Origin: Toxorhynchites rutilus septentrionalis
Lineage: Eukaryota > Arthropoda > Insecta > Diptera > Culicidae
Assembly (NCBI RefSeq): GCF_029784135.1
Contig: NC_073746.1
Coordinates: 97,681,015-97,745,014, forward strand
Length of the DNA: 64,000 nt
Direction: 5' to 3'
In this document: in pieces, positions 1 through 11,639 of the stretch
Numbering within the stretch: the first letter of the stretch is position 1
How the letters are laid out: every line of letters starts with the position of its first letter
Notes under the pieces: model-generated
What the model saw: only the letters and a program-made list of their open reading frames with translations
Databases searched by the model: none
Told to the model about the DNA's origin: nothing
Made by a program: the position numbers and the translations under genes

Positions 1-343
1 CCGACGAATATGCCTGGGATGAAGGAGCGGTTAATATTTCCTGAAAATAACCCAATGACTCTAAGCAAAATTCATTCTAAAAAAACTATTCAAATAAAGT
101 TTGACCATACTCGTGTTACTTTTCGGCAATTGTTCTGGGTAGATATCATAATTTACCTCACAAAATGAAGATTTGTTAACATGTCACTGGAAAGTAGAAT
201 TTTATATGTATATATTCTAATATTATTTTTTTTTTCTTCAAAATACACAGTATTGGAAATAATGCTACTAGTAACGATTAAAAGAATATTAACAATAAAG
301 TAGGTGATTTGATCATCATTTGGTTGATGTAACATATACAACT
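1..343. other. AT-rich sequence, no gene seen
   Basis: No open frame with plausible composition, no RNA gene and no recognisable repeat end is visible here. The DNA is AT-rich and looks like ordinary intergenic or intronic mosquito sequence. Confidence 0.5.
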
Positions 344-763
344 ACACTGCTCATTCACGCATATTTACGCGATAGCAAATTTCGTCTGAAGCTCTGTCGA
401 TTTGCTGTCGGAAAATAAAAAGTAAAAAAAGTTGTTTGTTTGTCAAGCTTCGTTTTCGGTATCGTGAGAAAGGTAGAAACATAAGATATTTCCGAATCAT
501 GAAAATATTGGATTATATTAAGCATATTTATTTGATAATCTCGCGATGGGCCAAAAGTCGGTGGAAATTCGGAAACTGATCGTTGATCGAAACCGATTGT
601 GAGTCACCGTGAAATCGCAGAAAAAATGCGGAAAATAGTGGAGCGATTTCTAAAATCATGAAAAATCATAATACGCAGGGCACAGAAGAGCGGGAATCCG
701 GAAGTGGAAGGCATTACTACGGAAGGCCAATATCATAAAGCGCCTGCATTTCGCTAAGAAATA
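344..763 (+). pseudogene. Tc1-like transposase, N-terminal part, broken
   Basis: A frame starting at 546 opens with MGQKSVEIRKLIVDRNRL, a typical start of a Tc1-family helix-turn-helix DNA-binding domain, and then meets a TGA. Further along, another frame gives the peptide WKALLRKANIIKRLHFAKKY, which matches the stretch just before the first catalytic Asp in Tc1 transposases. The linker between them is deleted and frameshifted. The catalytic domain is absent, because homology stops at the terminal repeat of the next element at 764. The non-coding leader from about 345 may hold the left terminal repeat (a TACACTGCTCA start), but no matching right end was found. This is a dead relic. Family assignment is from sequence pattern and is fairly secure at superfamily level. 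Confidence 0.7.
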
Positions 764-1461
764 CCTTTCTGAATCATATTTCGGACACTTTGTTATAATA
801 TCTTGAAATGCTTAATGCACTGATGATATAACTATAAAATTAATATCACAATTGCTTCTTTAGAGTAATCCCTTGGTTACACTATCATTTCATAGAACTT
901 CATTTGAATTATAACATAATCGGCAAAAATCTGACAACACAATTCATTATCGTTTGTGTTTGACGTTTCCTCAGCGTGAGCACGTAGCATTTACCCGTTC
1001 ATCAATATTTAAATTTCTCCCGTGTTTCATCAGTTCTCATCATCGTTAACAGTTTACTGCTTGGTAAATGTTTCGCATTTGACTTTAAAATATAATCAAG
1101 TGAAATGTTATTTTCGTTCAAAAAATTACAAAATAAAGTGTCCGAAATTTGAATTTAATCTGTCCGAAATTTGATTTTTTTTTATAAATAGTGTCCGAAG
1201 TTTGATTCAAATTCCAGCAGGGTAACCTTACTGTTGCATGTTGTGGGGTTCGATCACACCTCAAGCGGAATATAGGAGCAAAAGAGTTCATAGTTTGTGA
1301 GCGATATCTGAGTGGGAAGGAGAAAGTCTGATGCGAGTTGAACCAAATAAACGAGAAGTGCTTATTGCTTTCGACTCTACTCCACTCACTCGAGTCTACT
1401 GAAGTAATAAAAAATATTACAAAAATTTCGATGATGTTGTCCGAAATATGATTCAGAACGG
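764..1461 (+). repeat. Left MITE-like unit of the composite
   Basis: This unit has inverted ends (764 and 1461) and TA outside both. Around 1138-1210 the motif GTCCGAAATTTGA or a close variant is repeated three times, as subterminal motifs often are. The outer 380 bp match the right unit in inverse orientation. Confidence 0.65.
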
Positions 1462-1879
1462 TATTGTTTCCCGATTTTCAAACAGACGCCAATGAGATTG
1501 ACCTTGCATTATACACACACCGAGTCAGTCAACGATGAAAGCTTAAAGACTGTAGCGTTAAATTTAGGGGTTTGACTGGTTTCATTGAAACCATGATAAC
1601 AAACCTTAAAGCTGGGCCGAATTTCACGGATTCCTCGAGTGCAAACACTGCTGCTGTTTGTTTATTTTCGTTCCTGTCCCGTGTCGCTGCGCTTTGTTTA
1701 TAGCAACACACAAGAGAGCTCGTGTTATTTACCTTGTCTTGAACTTGTTAGATGTGCGACACATGTAAGCACTGATTTTTGCCGCTGAATATAAGGTTTT
1801 TAGCCGTTGGCCTTTAGTTTAAAAATATTTAAAAATATTTTTGTTGAGTTTCTACAATAGCAGTACGATTCTCTATGTA

Positions 1880-2484
1880 CCGTTCTGAATCATATTTCGG
1901 ACATATATTAAAGCATATGATGCAGAAAACAGATCTAAACTTTATGCACAGGTATTATTTGGTTGAAATTTTCAATAAATTAGTTCAATATGCTTTTAAG
2001 CATTCTACTTTGGTACCTATTTGATTGAATACATAAAAAAATCATCGAATAAAATACTTTTCAAATAAAGCGAATAAGAATTAAACTTTTTTATTTTGCG
2101 ATTCATTTTGTAATTTTTTTTAACAAAAATTACATACACTTAATTATATTTTATAGTCAAATGCGAAACACTTACCAAGCAATCACAGTAAACTGTTAAC
2201 GATGGTTAGAACTGATGAAAAACAAGAGAAATTTAAATATTGATGAACGGGTAAATTCTACGTGCTCACGCTAATGAAAGGTCAAACACAAACAATAATT
2301 AGTAGTGTTGTCAGATTTTTGCCGATTATGTTATAATTCAAATGCAGTTCTCATATGAAATGATAGTGAAACCAAGGGATTACTCTAAAGAAGCAATTGT
2401 GATATTAATTTTATAGTTTTATCATCAGTGCATTAAGCATTTCAAGATATTAGAACAAAGTGTCCGAAATATGATTCAGAACGG
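1880..2484 (-). repeat. Right MITE-like unit of the composite
   Basis: This is the inverted partner of the 764-1461 unit. Its outer arm (about 2100-2484) is a close mirror of the left arm with scattered substitutions and small indels. TA dinucleotides lie at 1878-1879 and 2485-2486. Confidence 0.65.
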
Positions 2485-2486
2485 TA

Positions 2487-4390
2487 CCTACATTGCTTGA
2501 TAGACAGACACTTATTAATTCAAAATGAAATGTAATTCTGTTCAATGTGGGACATTGATCATCGTTGATCATCCAGACTACGACTGGATAACTTGAATAC
2601 TTTGAATGTGTTAGAAACAACATGTTTTGTTGTTTGTGTTTGTTGAGAGCTTGACCTTTCTTAATCGCAACAGCATTAAAAACAAAACCGACCAAATTGC
2701 TGTCAGACTCACGTTAGTGCATGATAACGTTTCTGGTGACCAGTTATGTTATCGCCTTAGTTGTGTCCATCCGAGCAACGATGGAGTGACTAAAATAGCG
2801 GTGATGCGCCCTGTTTGAAGGAATCTGGCTTTGAGCTGTTGTCGCATGCCTAAACGTTTCATATCGGTGGAAGGCGAAAACAGATTAACTCGAACTAACT
2901 TTCAGTTTTTTTTATTTTTTGTTATATTTCCAGTTTATTCACAGTGAACAATAAAGTTGAGAACCAAATTCAGAATCATGATACAATTATTCATAGATGA
3001 ATCGAAATATTTGAACTACGGGGAGTTTCGTAAATCGATCGGAATAAACACAAAAATATTGCCTAATAAATTTGCCATCCGTTCAGACCACCAACAGTCT
3101 TCCATGACGACTCAGATTCCGACGTTGCATCAAACAGCGCATATTATGTATCAATTATGCTAACTCCCGACAGCTCTACCGCTTGACTGAGGCGTATCGA
3201 ACACCTGGAAGACTTACGCGAAGAAAAGCTGCGCTTTCCCACATCTGCCCACTTTCCCAGGCTTTGGCCGTAATCAACCCACGGCACAGTCAATCCTCCC
3301 CTAACCGTAAACCGCTCTCAAAGATTCCGACGCATACATTCATCATGTAGGCCACCTTCTTTACTTCCTCCCTGCGCTTTTGGCATCGCTATGCATTCCG
3401 CTAGAAGGAGGGAAGTCTTCCTCCCGATGTACCCGTTAACCCTCGTTCATTCGCCACACGCTCTAAGGCAACCGGATTCCCCCAACGAAAACAGTCAAAA
3501 TCGGTGAAGTGATTTTCCCACAAGGTGTGCTTGACTATGCGACGCCGTCATCATGAGCGTCGTCATCCTCGTCGTCGTCGTCGTCGTCGTCCTCCTCCCG
3601 TGCGCAGGACGCTTCTTCGCAGACGAGGGAGACCAGGTACAATAGGCCACGCAGTAGGAGCACTTTTTTCATTGTGTTGGCTGTGCGAAGCAACGCAGAG
3701 GACTTTTCTGCTAGACTCTACCAGAAGAGGGGGAGCTAAGACGCTTAGTGCATTAACGGTGCGCTTGCAAATCAATCAAATGACTGTAATTTATATTTAT
3801 GTTCGGAATCAGACGAGTATTCTTTCAGAAGGAGTTAGAATAAAGGAAGATTAACTTGGTTTGGTTTGTTCAGTTAAGAGTTAAGATTATATTTTAAAGA
3901 AAATGGCACTCCCATTGGGCAACTAGATATCTGTAAAGACATCGAATCGAATGCATTCCGAAATCATTGTAAAACATGGAACATAGATATTTTCATTTTA
4001 GTGGTCATAAAATAATTAGTTTATGAAATTAGAAAATATGACGCAACTTAGAAATGGCCACATATTGTGTTCAACAGTACCTTTTGATATTTTAAAATCT
4101 GTTTTAGGTTGCTCAGTTTACCTTCGGCCAACACTGTTTAGTGATATTTTTTGATTTCCGGATACAGAACGATCGAAGTGATTAACATCATTGGTGTTTC
4201 TATTTCCCTGATGCAGGGTCTCCGTAACGTTTATCGAGTCGCCGTTTGGTTTCAACGGTACTTTTCACATCTAAAAGTAATATTTCTTCAACACACGAAT
4301 ACAGATATCAGCATAAATGGAACTGCTAGTTTCCTTACCTGACCGAAAAATCATTGATTGGTATGTTTATTTGAAACTAGTTGAACCGGC
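2487..4390. other. No gene seen; low-complexity and unique DNA
   Basis: Only short open frames occur and none resembles a known protein. A CT-rich unique stretch lies at about 3170-3520, followed by a CGT microsatellite. The 109-codon frame over the microsatellite is arginine-rich only because of the repeat. Confidence 0.5.
3557..3600. repeat. (CGT)n microsatellite
   Basis: An imperfect run of CGT/CCT triplets, with an uninterrupted (GTC)n core near 3570-3590. Confidence 0.9.
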
Positions 4391-4394
4391 GAAC

Positions 4395-4512
4395 ATCGTC
4401 TCGCCCAAAATTGATGTTTTGATATGAATTCTTTTGAACATTCACGTTTTCTTACTAAGCGAACAATCGTAGGTTCAATCCCAGAACTCGCCATTGATTG
4501 ATCTTCTAATTG
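4395..4512 (+). repeat. Possible tRNA-derived SINE remnant
   Basis: A pol III B-box-like sequence GGTTCAATCCC occurs at 4472-4482. The surrounding text (AAGCGAACAATCGTAGG before it, CCAGAACTCGCC after it) reads like the 3' half of a tRNA. No clear A box or target duplication was found, so this is either a decayed SINE or a chance match. Confidence 0.3.
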
Positions 4513-4993
4513 GCCCTTTAAAATTATAATTCAATAAACCAAATTTCCTTTAAATCTTACGTTTATAGGGCATTCTACAAAAATGCATCGACCCCTTATC
4601 AGTTGATTTGTAGCTGCTTGGCGAAAACTGTGAAACAACTATGTCTGATTCATTGTTCGTACTGCCAGTTTCTCCCCAGAGCATGAAATAGCTGGCCATC
4701 GTGAGGCACTCCGTGTCTGCCGGATATAGCCGATCCAGCATTTACAACATACTACATGAGCTGAAAAGCTCCGAAATTTTTCAACAAATGGTACCAGGTT
4801 CAACTTTCACTAGCTTATGTGTGAAGTTTCATGACATTTCGTTTATTTGTTTGTTGGTGTACAGTTCTACCTGAGCATTCGTATAGATAATGGAAAAGAG
4901 GAATATCGAGCATCAAACATTGTTTTTTGATGGGAAAAATTCATGAATATTCAATGCAGTGGTTAACGAAATGTTATTCCACTTCTGCTCCTG

Positions 4994-5147
4994 CACGACA
5001 TTTTGTACATGAAAAAGCTATTCGTGCGATAGGGGCCGCGTTTGCTGACCGTCGACTAAAAACAGGGCTCGTTGATGATTCAACAGCCGGTTTGGCGTTG
5101 TTGAAGCGTAATCGAGTGGACTTCCTTCAACGTTTTGTGACAATGTT
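4994..5147 (+). pseudogene. mariner transposase fragment, copy 1
   Basis: Read with frame changes, this short stretch encodes the mariner segment before the catalytic domain: MKKL, then RLLTVD, then KQ, then the DDS and LALL block, ending at FVT. It is clearly the same family as the fragment at 50476-50767, with most positions identical from CACGACATTTTG onward. Several frameshifts and stops make it non-functional. Homology ends right after the FVT(M) codons, the same point as in the other copy. The catalytic Asp residues are missing. Confidence 0.7.
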
Positions 5148-5176
5148 TTTGTTTTTTAAGTTTTTATAAGACAATT

Positions 5177-5752
5177 TCAAAGTTCATAAGTAGTATCAAT
5201 GAAAAATTCAAAACAATCGTCAGATTCACATGTCGATAATTGGTAATATCTCGATATTTTTCCATGTCTACGAAACTGCGGCTTGAGATCATCAACCATG
5301 GTGTACTGCTTTTCCTCAGTATAGATTCTGCGTACTAGTATTCCACAAAGATTCTCAACAATTTTCAAGTATGAAGAGCAAGTCGGCTAGTCTAATAAGT
5401 CATGTTTCTGGTCCTTAATCGATTACTTGGTTTCCTTGCTGGTATGAATAGCGGCATTGTCTGTCTGGAATGTGATTTGTGTTGCGATGATATTTACGCA
5501 AAACGGTGAATCATTTAAGTTCAAGGATTGCTTTATTTGCATGAACGATATTGAGGTATTCGAAGCTGTTCTAACTATTGTTCGCTTATTCCGGTCAGAG
5601 AGCTTCGATTGACGTAGATCTTTTTTCTTATTGAGCACTACATGATGGGATCATCCAATCTGACGAGCAATTTCTCTGATACCACCATTTTCTTAGGGGA
5701 ATGCATTGGTTTGTCTTTTTGCTCTCTCCGTGAGCACTGTTCTCTTCGGCAT
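5177..5752 (-). pseudogene. Tc3/Tc1-like transposase relic
   Basis: On the minus strand an ATG at 5752-5750 starts MPKRTVLTERAKRQ. Pieces of a Tc3-like DNA-binding region follow (REIARQIG, LSDRNKRTIVRTASN, QIKQSLNL). The conserved block FQTDNAAIHTS carries the second catalytic Asp, and VENLCGILVRRIYTEEKQYT covers the final catalytic Glu region. The central part with the first Asp is deleted, and in-frame stops plus frame changes separate the pieces. It lies directly next to the plus-strand mariner fragment. Family: Tc1/mariner superfamily, DD34E group, known to cut and paste at TA sites. This copy is inactive. Confidence 0.75.
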
Positions 5753-6117
5753 TTTCCAGATTTATTGATCAAAACTACTAAAACAACGGAAAATGTAACT
5801 GATATTATACAAACTTGACACTTGACAAACATAAAAACATTTGTTTACGCTCAGCACTTGCACACACACACATACGAAAACCATACAATACCAATACACT
5901 TGAATATAAATTTAAACGTTGCTTGTTTACAGAGTGTGTGTCGAGCTGTGGACGCGAGTGAATATCTCACCTCTGGCATTGCAATCAACGCGTCGAACCG
6001 ACACCATGGCAATTCATTAGGCATATTTTTTGTTGATTTTTCAGAGCTCAATTGTTTTTCCTCCTACAAAAGTTTCAAGGTTAATGCCTTTTTGAGATCT
6101 CTCAAAAGCCCATCTTC
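5753..6117. other. No gene seen
   Basis: AT-rich sequence without recognisable coding or repeat structure. The overlapping short open frames on both strands have no family features. Confidence 0.4.
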
Positions 6118-6121
6118 TTAA

Positions 6122-6317
6122 CCCTCCTATGCTCGCGCACTGGTCTGTGAGACCGAGAAATCAATAATTCGTTCATTTCTCAGAAAACATCAACACTGCG
6201 ACTTTGCGACTCTCTCTAGCTTCGTCATTGTTTAGCGTGTCGCATGTGTTAGTACGAAGGGAACGTGTGTCACTTTTTTCACACTTTCGGTCTGCGACAC
6301 CGACGCGAGTATAGGAG
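6122..6317. mobile_element. TTAA-flanked MITE (piggyBac-type ends), copy 1
   Basis: The left end is TTAA followed by CCCTCCTATGCTCGCG. The right end is the inverse CGCGAGTATAGGAG followed by a mutated TTAA (TAAC). piggyBac-superfamily elements insert at TTAA and commonly start with CCC, so this is a non-autonomous piggyBac-type MITE by structure. A palindrome GGTCTGTGAGACC lies inside the left end. A second copy is at 25745-25973. Confidence 0.7.
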
Positions 6318-6355
6318 TAACTTTTTTGGACAAGTGACTTTTTTATTGTGCAGTT

Positions 6356-6847
6356 TTTTTTTATCCCTTTTGTTTGTTTTTAGGCTCGTTAGTATTTTAG
6401 CTGTAACAGAGCCGAATTTAAATCGTGTACATGTCACATATTTATCATATCTATAATTAGCACATTACACAGTTGCCATTTTTCGGCGTTAGAGTTTTCT
6501 CTTCTATACCATTGCATATGGTACACATTCACACAGTAGCCATTTAGGCGTAAGAGTTTTCTATCTGTTCTTCCATTATCCAGTTAGACCGGACAGCGGA
6601 GACAGTTGATTGATCATTGTTGAGTTATTTATAGAACAGCAGTCCGATGTTTCTTGCAAAGCAGAGCAGTTGTATGGATAAATCGATCTTATTTCGACCG
6701 TGGATCGATCTCCATCGCTGATGATTGTTGCGTGGACGTAGTTATTCTGTAACAACACAAAGATGGTCAATGAGGGCCCTGAGTTTTGAACTCACGATCG
6801 ATCGCTTACTAAACGAACGCGCAACCAATGTGGCTAATGAGACCCCC
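6356..6847 (-). mobile_element. tRNA-derived SINE (~490 bp), full-length
   Basis: The minus strand begins with a tRNA-like head (around 6847-6770) with an A-box-like TAGCCACATTGG region and a B-box-like GAGTTCAAAACTC. A long unrelated body follows, ending in an A-rich tail, seen as a T-run near 6354-6362. The 12 bp direct repeat TATTGTGCAGTT flanks it exactly (6344-6355 and 6848-6859), which is a target-site duplication from LINE-driven insertion. It is unusually long for a SINE and I recognise it as a mosquito-type dispersed repeat. Confidence 0.8.
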
Positions 6848-6892
6848 TATTGTGCAGTTAAATGTATAAATTAATGTCAGTGGCATGGATTA

Positions 6893-6975
6893 TTTATTGA
6901 ATATAATGCATAATAACATAACATAACAATATAATGCATAATAACATAACATTATGAATATAATGAATATAACAT
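6893..6975. repeat. Short AT tandem repeats
   Basis: Repeats of GAATATAATGCATAATAACATAACA and shorter versions of it occur in tandem just downstream of the SINE. Confidence 0.75.
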
Positions 6976-8650
6976 CATTACCGGACTATTCTTATTAGAT
7001 TTTTGATCTTTCAGTCACCGGATTGATATTCTTCGTGTGTTATTCGTCGATATCTCCGTCGTTAGAACCATACGTGCAAACAAGTATGGAAAAGTTCATT
7101 CTCCACACCTAATTATAAATCACTCTTGTATCTGCTTAGAATGATCATGGCGAGAAGAATGCAGCAAGCAATCGAGAGATTGCACGATTAATTATTTTTC
7201 ACTCCCCGACCATCTTCAATCGGGACTGAGAGTGAACATAACAAAACAAAGAGTGGAAAACAACATTCAATGAATGAATACTCCTTTGGAAGGATCGCAC
7301 GAAACAAAATAACGAGTGAGTCAAAATAGACTGAATCTGCTTGTATGTATGATTTTATTTTCCCTTGTACTCTTTTCCTTGTCAGCATTCAAGTGTGCAT
7401 GAATCCACCTTCCCACTCACCAATAACGTGCATTAATATGGTCTTTTGCGTTGGCTTAGATCGTTTCATACTAGAAACAAAAAAAAATCATTGCAATAGT
7501 GCACAGGAAACAACTCGATTTCAACTATCTACCTATATTTTACTGCCGCGATCGACGCTCAATGATTGCTATTTGAGTGAAAAACGAATGATTTTACAGA
7601 GACACTCGCTGGCGCAAGCATAAGTTTCCAATTTGATTCTATCATCATCTAACGTCAGCCCGAGAGGCAAAAAAAGAATGCAAAATTTTCTGAGAATAGA
7701 TGAGCGGAATCGAGACAGTATACACACTTGTGACATATACACACTTATGAAAGAATTGCACTTGTGGAAACCTTTTAAACTGTGAACTATAAACTGATCG
7801 GTGGCTTATGGTTGATGGATGGATGATGTGGAAGAGACCAACTCTCTGGATTGTTATATTCGAATCGAAAGGAACAGATTGAGTACCACAAATTGATTAA
7901 TACTCGTTGTATATATTAAGATTAAATGTCTCTTCAATCGATGCGCTGATGATAACCACATCTACTCAAGTGGAGAACTTTGTAAGAAAAAGATTGGGGA
8001 ATATTTTGAAGGAAATTTGCATGGGATGCGAAATTTTGCAAAATTTTGCCACAGCAAAATGATAGTAATCCGTTATTACAGCGATCCAATTCAGGTTTAT
8101 TAACACTTTGAGCTCCATGTCGGCCTTTCAGGACTGACAAATAAATTTTCCTCAGGTCTGCGCCAATCCCTGTGGACTATTCGTTATGAGAAATTGGAAA
8201 CTGAGAACGACAGTAACAAAGCCAGAAAATGATTCTTAGAGCAGGTCTCTGTCGGTCCACAGAGACAGGCGCAGGCCAGATAGAAAATTAATTGTCAGTC
8301 TCCCATTTGATCGGGTCTCAACGCGCCAAGAAAGAATATGTTCATATAATTTAAAGATAAGTTAACATTATGTTTTAACCAAATTATTATTATTACATTG
8401 GTAAAGTGTAATTTTGGAACGCTGCGACCCAAATCGCTATGGTCAATTTCATAAACAACATACATTATTGTCTTTGTTTCATACTGAAACTGTAAAACAA
8501 AAAGCATAGGAGAACATTTGTTTCACTGTTTATTATTCTGGGCGTTAAAGGGTTAATGATAATCCCCAGTATGAGCCTTGCATCCAATATCGTCATGCTA
8601 TCCGTATTGAATGCCGCGACCTTGCCGCTTTTTCCCACAGATTATTAAAT
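6976..8650. other. No gene seen
   Basis: Short open frames only, with no recognised transposon ends, splice-flanked exons or RNA genes. Composition is ordinary AT-rich DNA. Confidence 0.45.
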
Positions 8651-8678
8651 ATTTAGATTGACTCCAATTAAGCGGATA

Positions 8679-9017
8679 ATGACCATTCGAAAAATATATT
8701 TCATCTGCCCCGCTTGGAAACATGCGCGCGCATCGGTTGGTGCCCTGCCCAACCGGATCAAAGGGGACTATTATGCAAACGAAATTGTTATTTTAGTCAA
8801 AAAAAATGAGCCAACCCCAACAGATGTGGACAAATATTTAAAGAGCCGGCGAGAGAAAGACACGAAACCAGCGTCATCGGGCCAGAATCACCCGCTTCAT
8901 GGATTTACGAATGGCAAGAAAATAATCGAAAATACGATGGATACGGTGTTCTCCAACGGAATCACGCTTCTAATCTGTAGAATTATGCAACACGCGTCCC
9001 TGTGTCCTACCGAGTAG
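8679..9017 (+). other. Unassigned 112-codon open frame
   Basis: An ATG-led frame runs from 8679 to a TAG at 9015-9017. It is lysine-, isoleucine- and arginine-rich, has no membrane segment or recognisable motif, and resembles no family I know. Minus-strand frames of similar length overlap its 3' end (to about 9411), so at most one is real. It may be an exon, a relic or chance. Confidence 0.15.
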
Positions 9018-11530
9018 GACGACGCAACTGCTCATGTATGAACAGGGACGGATCACACGGGAGCAACCCTCGAAACTAACAGTCCTCTGACGCCACCTGG
9101 ATGCAGGCCTGCTCCAACCGCAGGATGTAAGCGGGAAACATTGCGCCATCGGGTCTATGCCCTCTGGAATAAACGCAACAATATAGTTTTTTTTCTGCCT
9201 GCTCAGGTCCACAAGGTAAACAACATATTGCCCTAAGAGATTTTTCGTCATGCATTTCTTCGATTTGTGTCTTTCTTCTTACGGCGTCCTGATCCCGATC
9301 AGCTGTGCCGTATTGAGGTAAAGAATAAGATTGAATTTTGGTACCTTTTTCTAATTTAAAGGTTTTCTCCATCTCCATGAATGAAGGAAAGGTGTCCTGT
9401 GTGAGACGCATGCATCAGGCTGCTGCTAGAGTGGGCCCTTTAAATTTTTAATCGAAAATCCAAGACAGAGGAAGAAGGAAAAGTGAACCGGATTAGGTTT
9501 ACAACCTCAGCGTTGCTTCCAAATCAATTTGTTCCAATTTGTTTGTTGATCAGATGGACCTCCGATCAAGTTCAATTGAAGATTGGCACAACCAGGACCC
9601 AGCTGATTGAATTGAATTACGATTTTAAATAACTAAGTGATGCTAGAAGCGTTAGAGGAACTAAAGTTGTTAGATGATTAATCAATTGAGCATCCGTTGT
9701 TCAATAGCACGACTTAATTATGAGATACGCTAGAACCTCTGTAAGTCGAAACGTTTCTGGGCAAAATAATCAACCATCAATATTATAAAATTTAGAAGGA
9801 TAATATATTCAACGAAATTTTAAATCATTTTTTTTTGTGATAATGTACGTTTTCATGTCAAACATTTTTCGTAACATCCATGGATACAAACAACTATACG
9901 AAGGAAGTCGACCACCCCAGGATAAAAAAAATTAGCGCTAGCCTGCAACAATATGTTCGAGGCACGTGCCCCCGATGTGTTCTTTTTCTACGCACAAAAT
10001 AACGAAAATAATTCATCGATTTAATATTCCGTACGACAATAGATCTCAAATCTTAAGTATGATTCTCTATCATTCTTTCTCGCCTACGAATTCCTTCTTC
10101 TGCTGTTCCTGCACACCTTGAGACATCCCACCATCAGCTGCATCACGATTGCATCCGAAGATGCAACTCCCGGCTGCGAGCGTATAATAATAGTAATAAT
10201 AATAATAATTCACCCCTCAACGAGCTGATGATTCTACCTGAAAACGAAAACGGTTAGACGCAGGACAAACATAGGAAGGAAGCTGCAGCAGCGAAGAGAG
10301 TGATCTTTTGCAACACTAAGCAAGGCGCATCGGCACACGCGGCAACCACCGGGAGAGGAAGAGAAGGGAAGACAGGAGCCAGACGTCAAGCTGGCCCTCC
10401 TGGCTCGTGACACAAAGGAAGACACCCGCGTGACAAAAGGCAAATTGTGTAAACAAAATTGGTAACATGCCTAACCGATTGTTTTGTTTACATTGAGATG
10501 TGTCCAGTCCAGTTATGCTCGGGAGGCGATTCGGCTGTTACTGAGGTGGACAATATGCTAGATATTTTTTTCACAATATGGGAGTAGTGAGAGGGACTTG
10601 ATAAATAGTCGAAATTGTTGTATGACTTGATACCATTGAATCCGATTTAATCCACCTAAAAGTGTAGTCGTCCCTTTCTCATATCCCTATTCTAATACAG
10701 ATATGAGGTCATCTGAAAACCGTCCGAATTATTCTAATGTGGCCAAAAAACCCTTGGAATGGACCAATTTGCTGGTTTAGACAAATCATAACGTTCGATA
10801 TGTCGAATGATGAATTTTCGTTCTGAACATGAAATGGTCACTTCCCTCGGGAACCTGATCCGGAACATATTCGGGTTACGTCAAAGAAGTCAGATAGGCT
10901 TGAATTCATCATAAATAAGCTAGTTTTGAAAAATGATGAAGTTTGATACTTCAAATGGTGGGTTTTTGTGTTGTTTTGGGTTCTGGAATCTATGGCCACT
11001 GAACTTATTCCCACCATATCTCCGGAACCTGTGAACCAATTTCCATGAAACACTAAATCATTCTCAAATGAAACAAGATGAGGTTTCAAACTAAACTTGT
11101 CGCGTCGTTTGGTTCAGTCGTTTCAGAAAACCGAGCAGCAAAATTGGTTGTCACGTTAAGAAAAGAAATTGTCTTTCATGGTACTTTTTTGTAAAATTGA
11201 TTTTCTCACTTGTTTTAATAGTAAATGTAACTATCTGATTACTATTTAAATTCGTAAAGAATTCGCTGAGTGTAAATTAATATGTTTGTCGTTCATGATC
11301 ATTATGATGTATTGAAAATATGTTTCTTTCCCATACTTAAAAATGGAAACAAAAATGATGTTTATAAAAAGATAATGTTAATGTAATTTAATAAGCGATT
11401 CGATTAGAACCACTGACGAAAAGAACCTTCAGATGATTATTGAATTATTCAGATAAAAAAAATTAAATTTAATTAAATAATACATCTAAAAATTTCACTT
11501 TGATTTCATTAGTACGTTTGATCAATTTCA
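9018..11530. other. No assigned gene; microsatellite and possible old repeats
   Basis: No supported gene. An (AAT)n tract lies at 10186-10210, followed by a purine-rich block (10240-10450) with a more GC-rich, host-like composition. The stretch at about 10660-11150 has phrases common in degenerate mosquito repeats (TCCGGAACCTG), but I could not define ends. Confidence 0.4.
10186..10210. repeat. (AAT)n microsatellite
   Basis: A run of AATAAT triplets with one interruption. Confidence 0.85.
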
Positions 11531-11639
11531 CCTCGGTAATCAATTTACCCCCGGATGACGGTACTTGCGTTTAAACGCCACCACAGCGCAATTTTTATTA
11601 TGAAAGTATTTTTTCGCAATGAAATTTATTTTAGGTCCA

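Larger units (their letters stand above)
764..2484. mobile_element. TA-flanked palindromic composite DNA element
   Basis: Both ends carry the same inverted terminal sequence, whose core CTGAATCATATTTCGGACAC begins near 769 and recurs inverted ending near 2479. The homology runs inward for about 380 bp on each side, so left and right arms are near mirror images. Dinucleotide TA lies just outside each end (762-763 and 2485-2486). The same terminus also occurs internally at 1461 (facing left) and at 1880 (facing right), again next to TA. The simplest reading is two related MITE-like elements in opposite orientation flanking 416 bp of other DNA. No transposase frame is present. Confidence 0.75.

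Noticed and set aside
3525..3854. Arginine-rich frame over CGT repeats
   Set aside because: The arginine run is simply the microsatellite translated. The reverse frame is equally open.
9076..9411. 111-codon minus-strand frame with several Cys residues, considered as a piggyBac C-terminal Cys-rich domain
   Set aside because: Cysteine spacing does not fit the known pattern, and no DDD transposase motifs or ends were found nearby.
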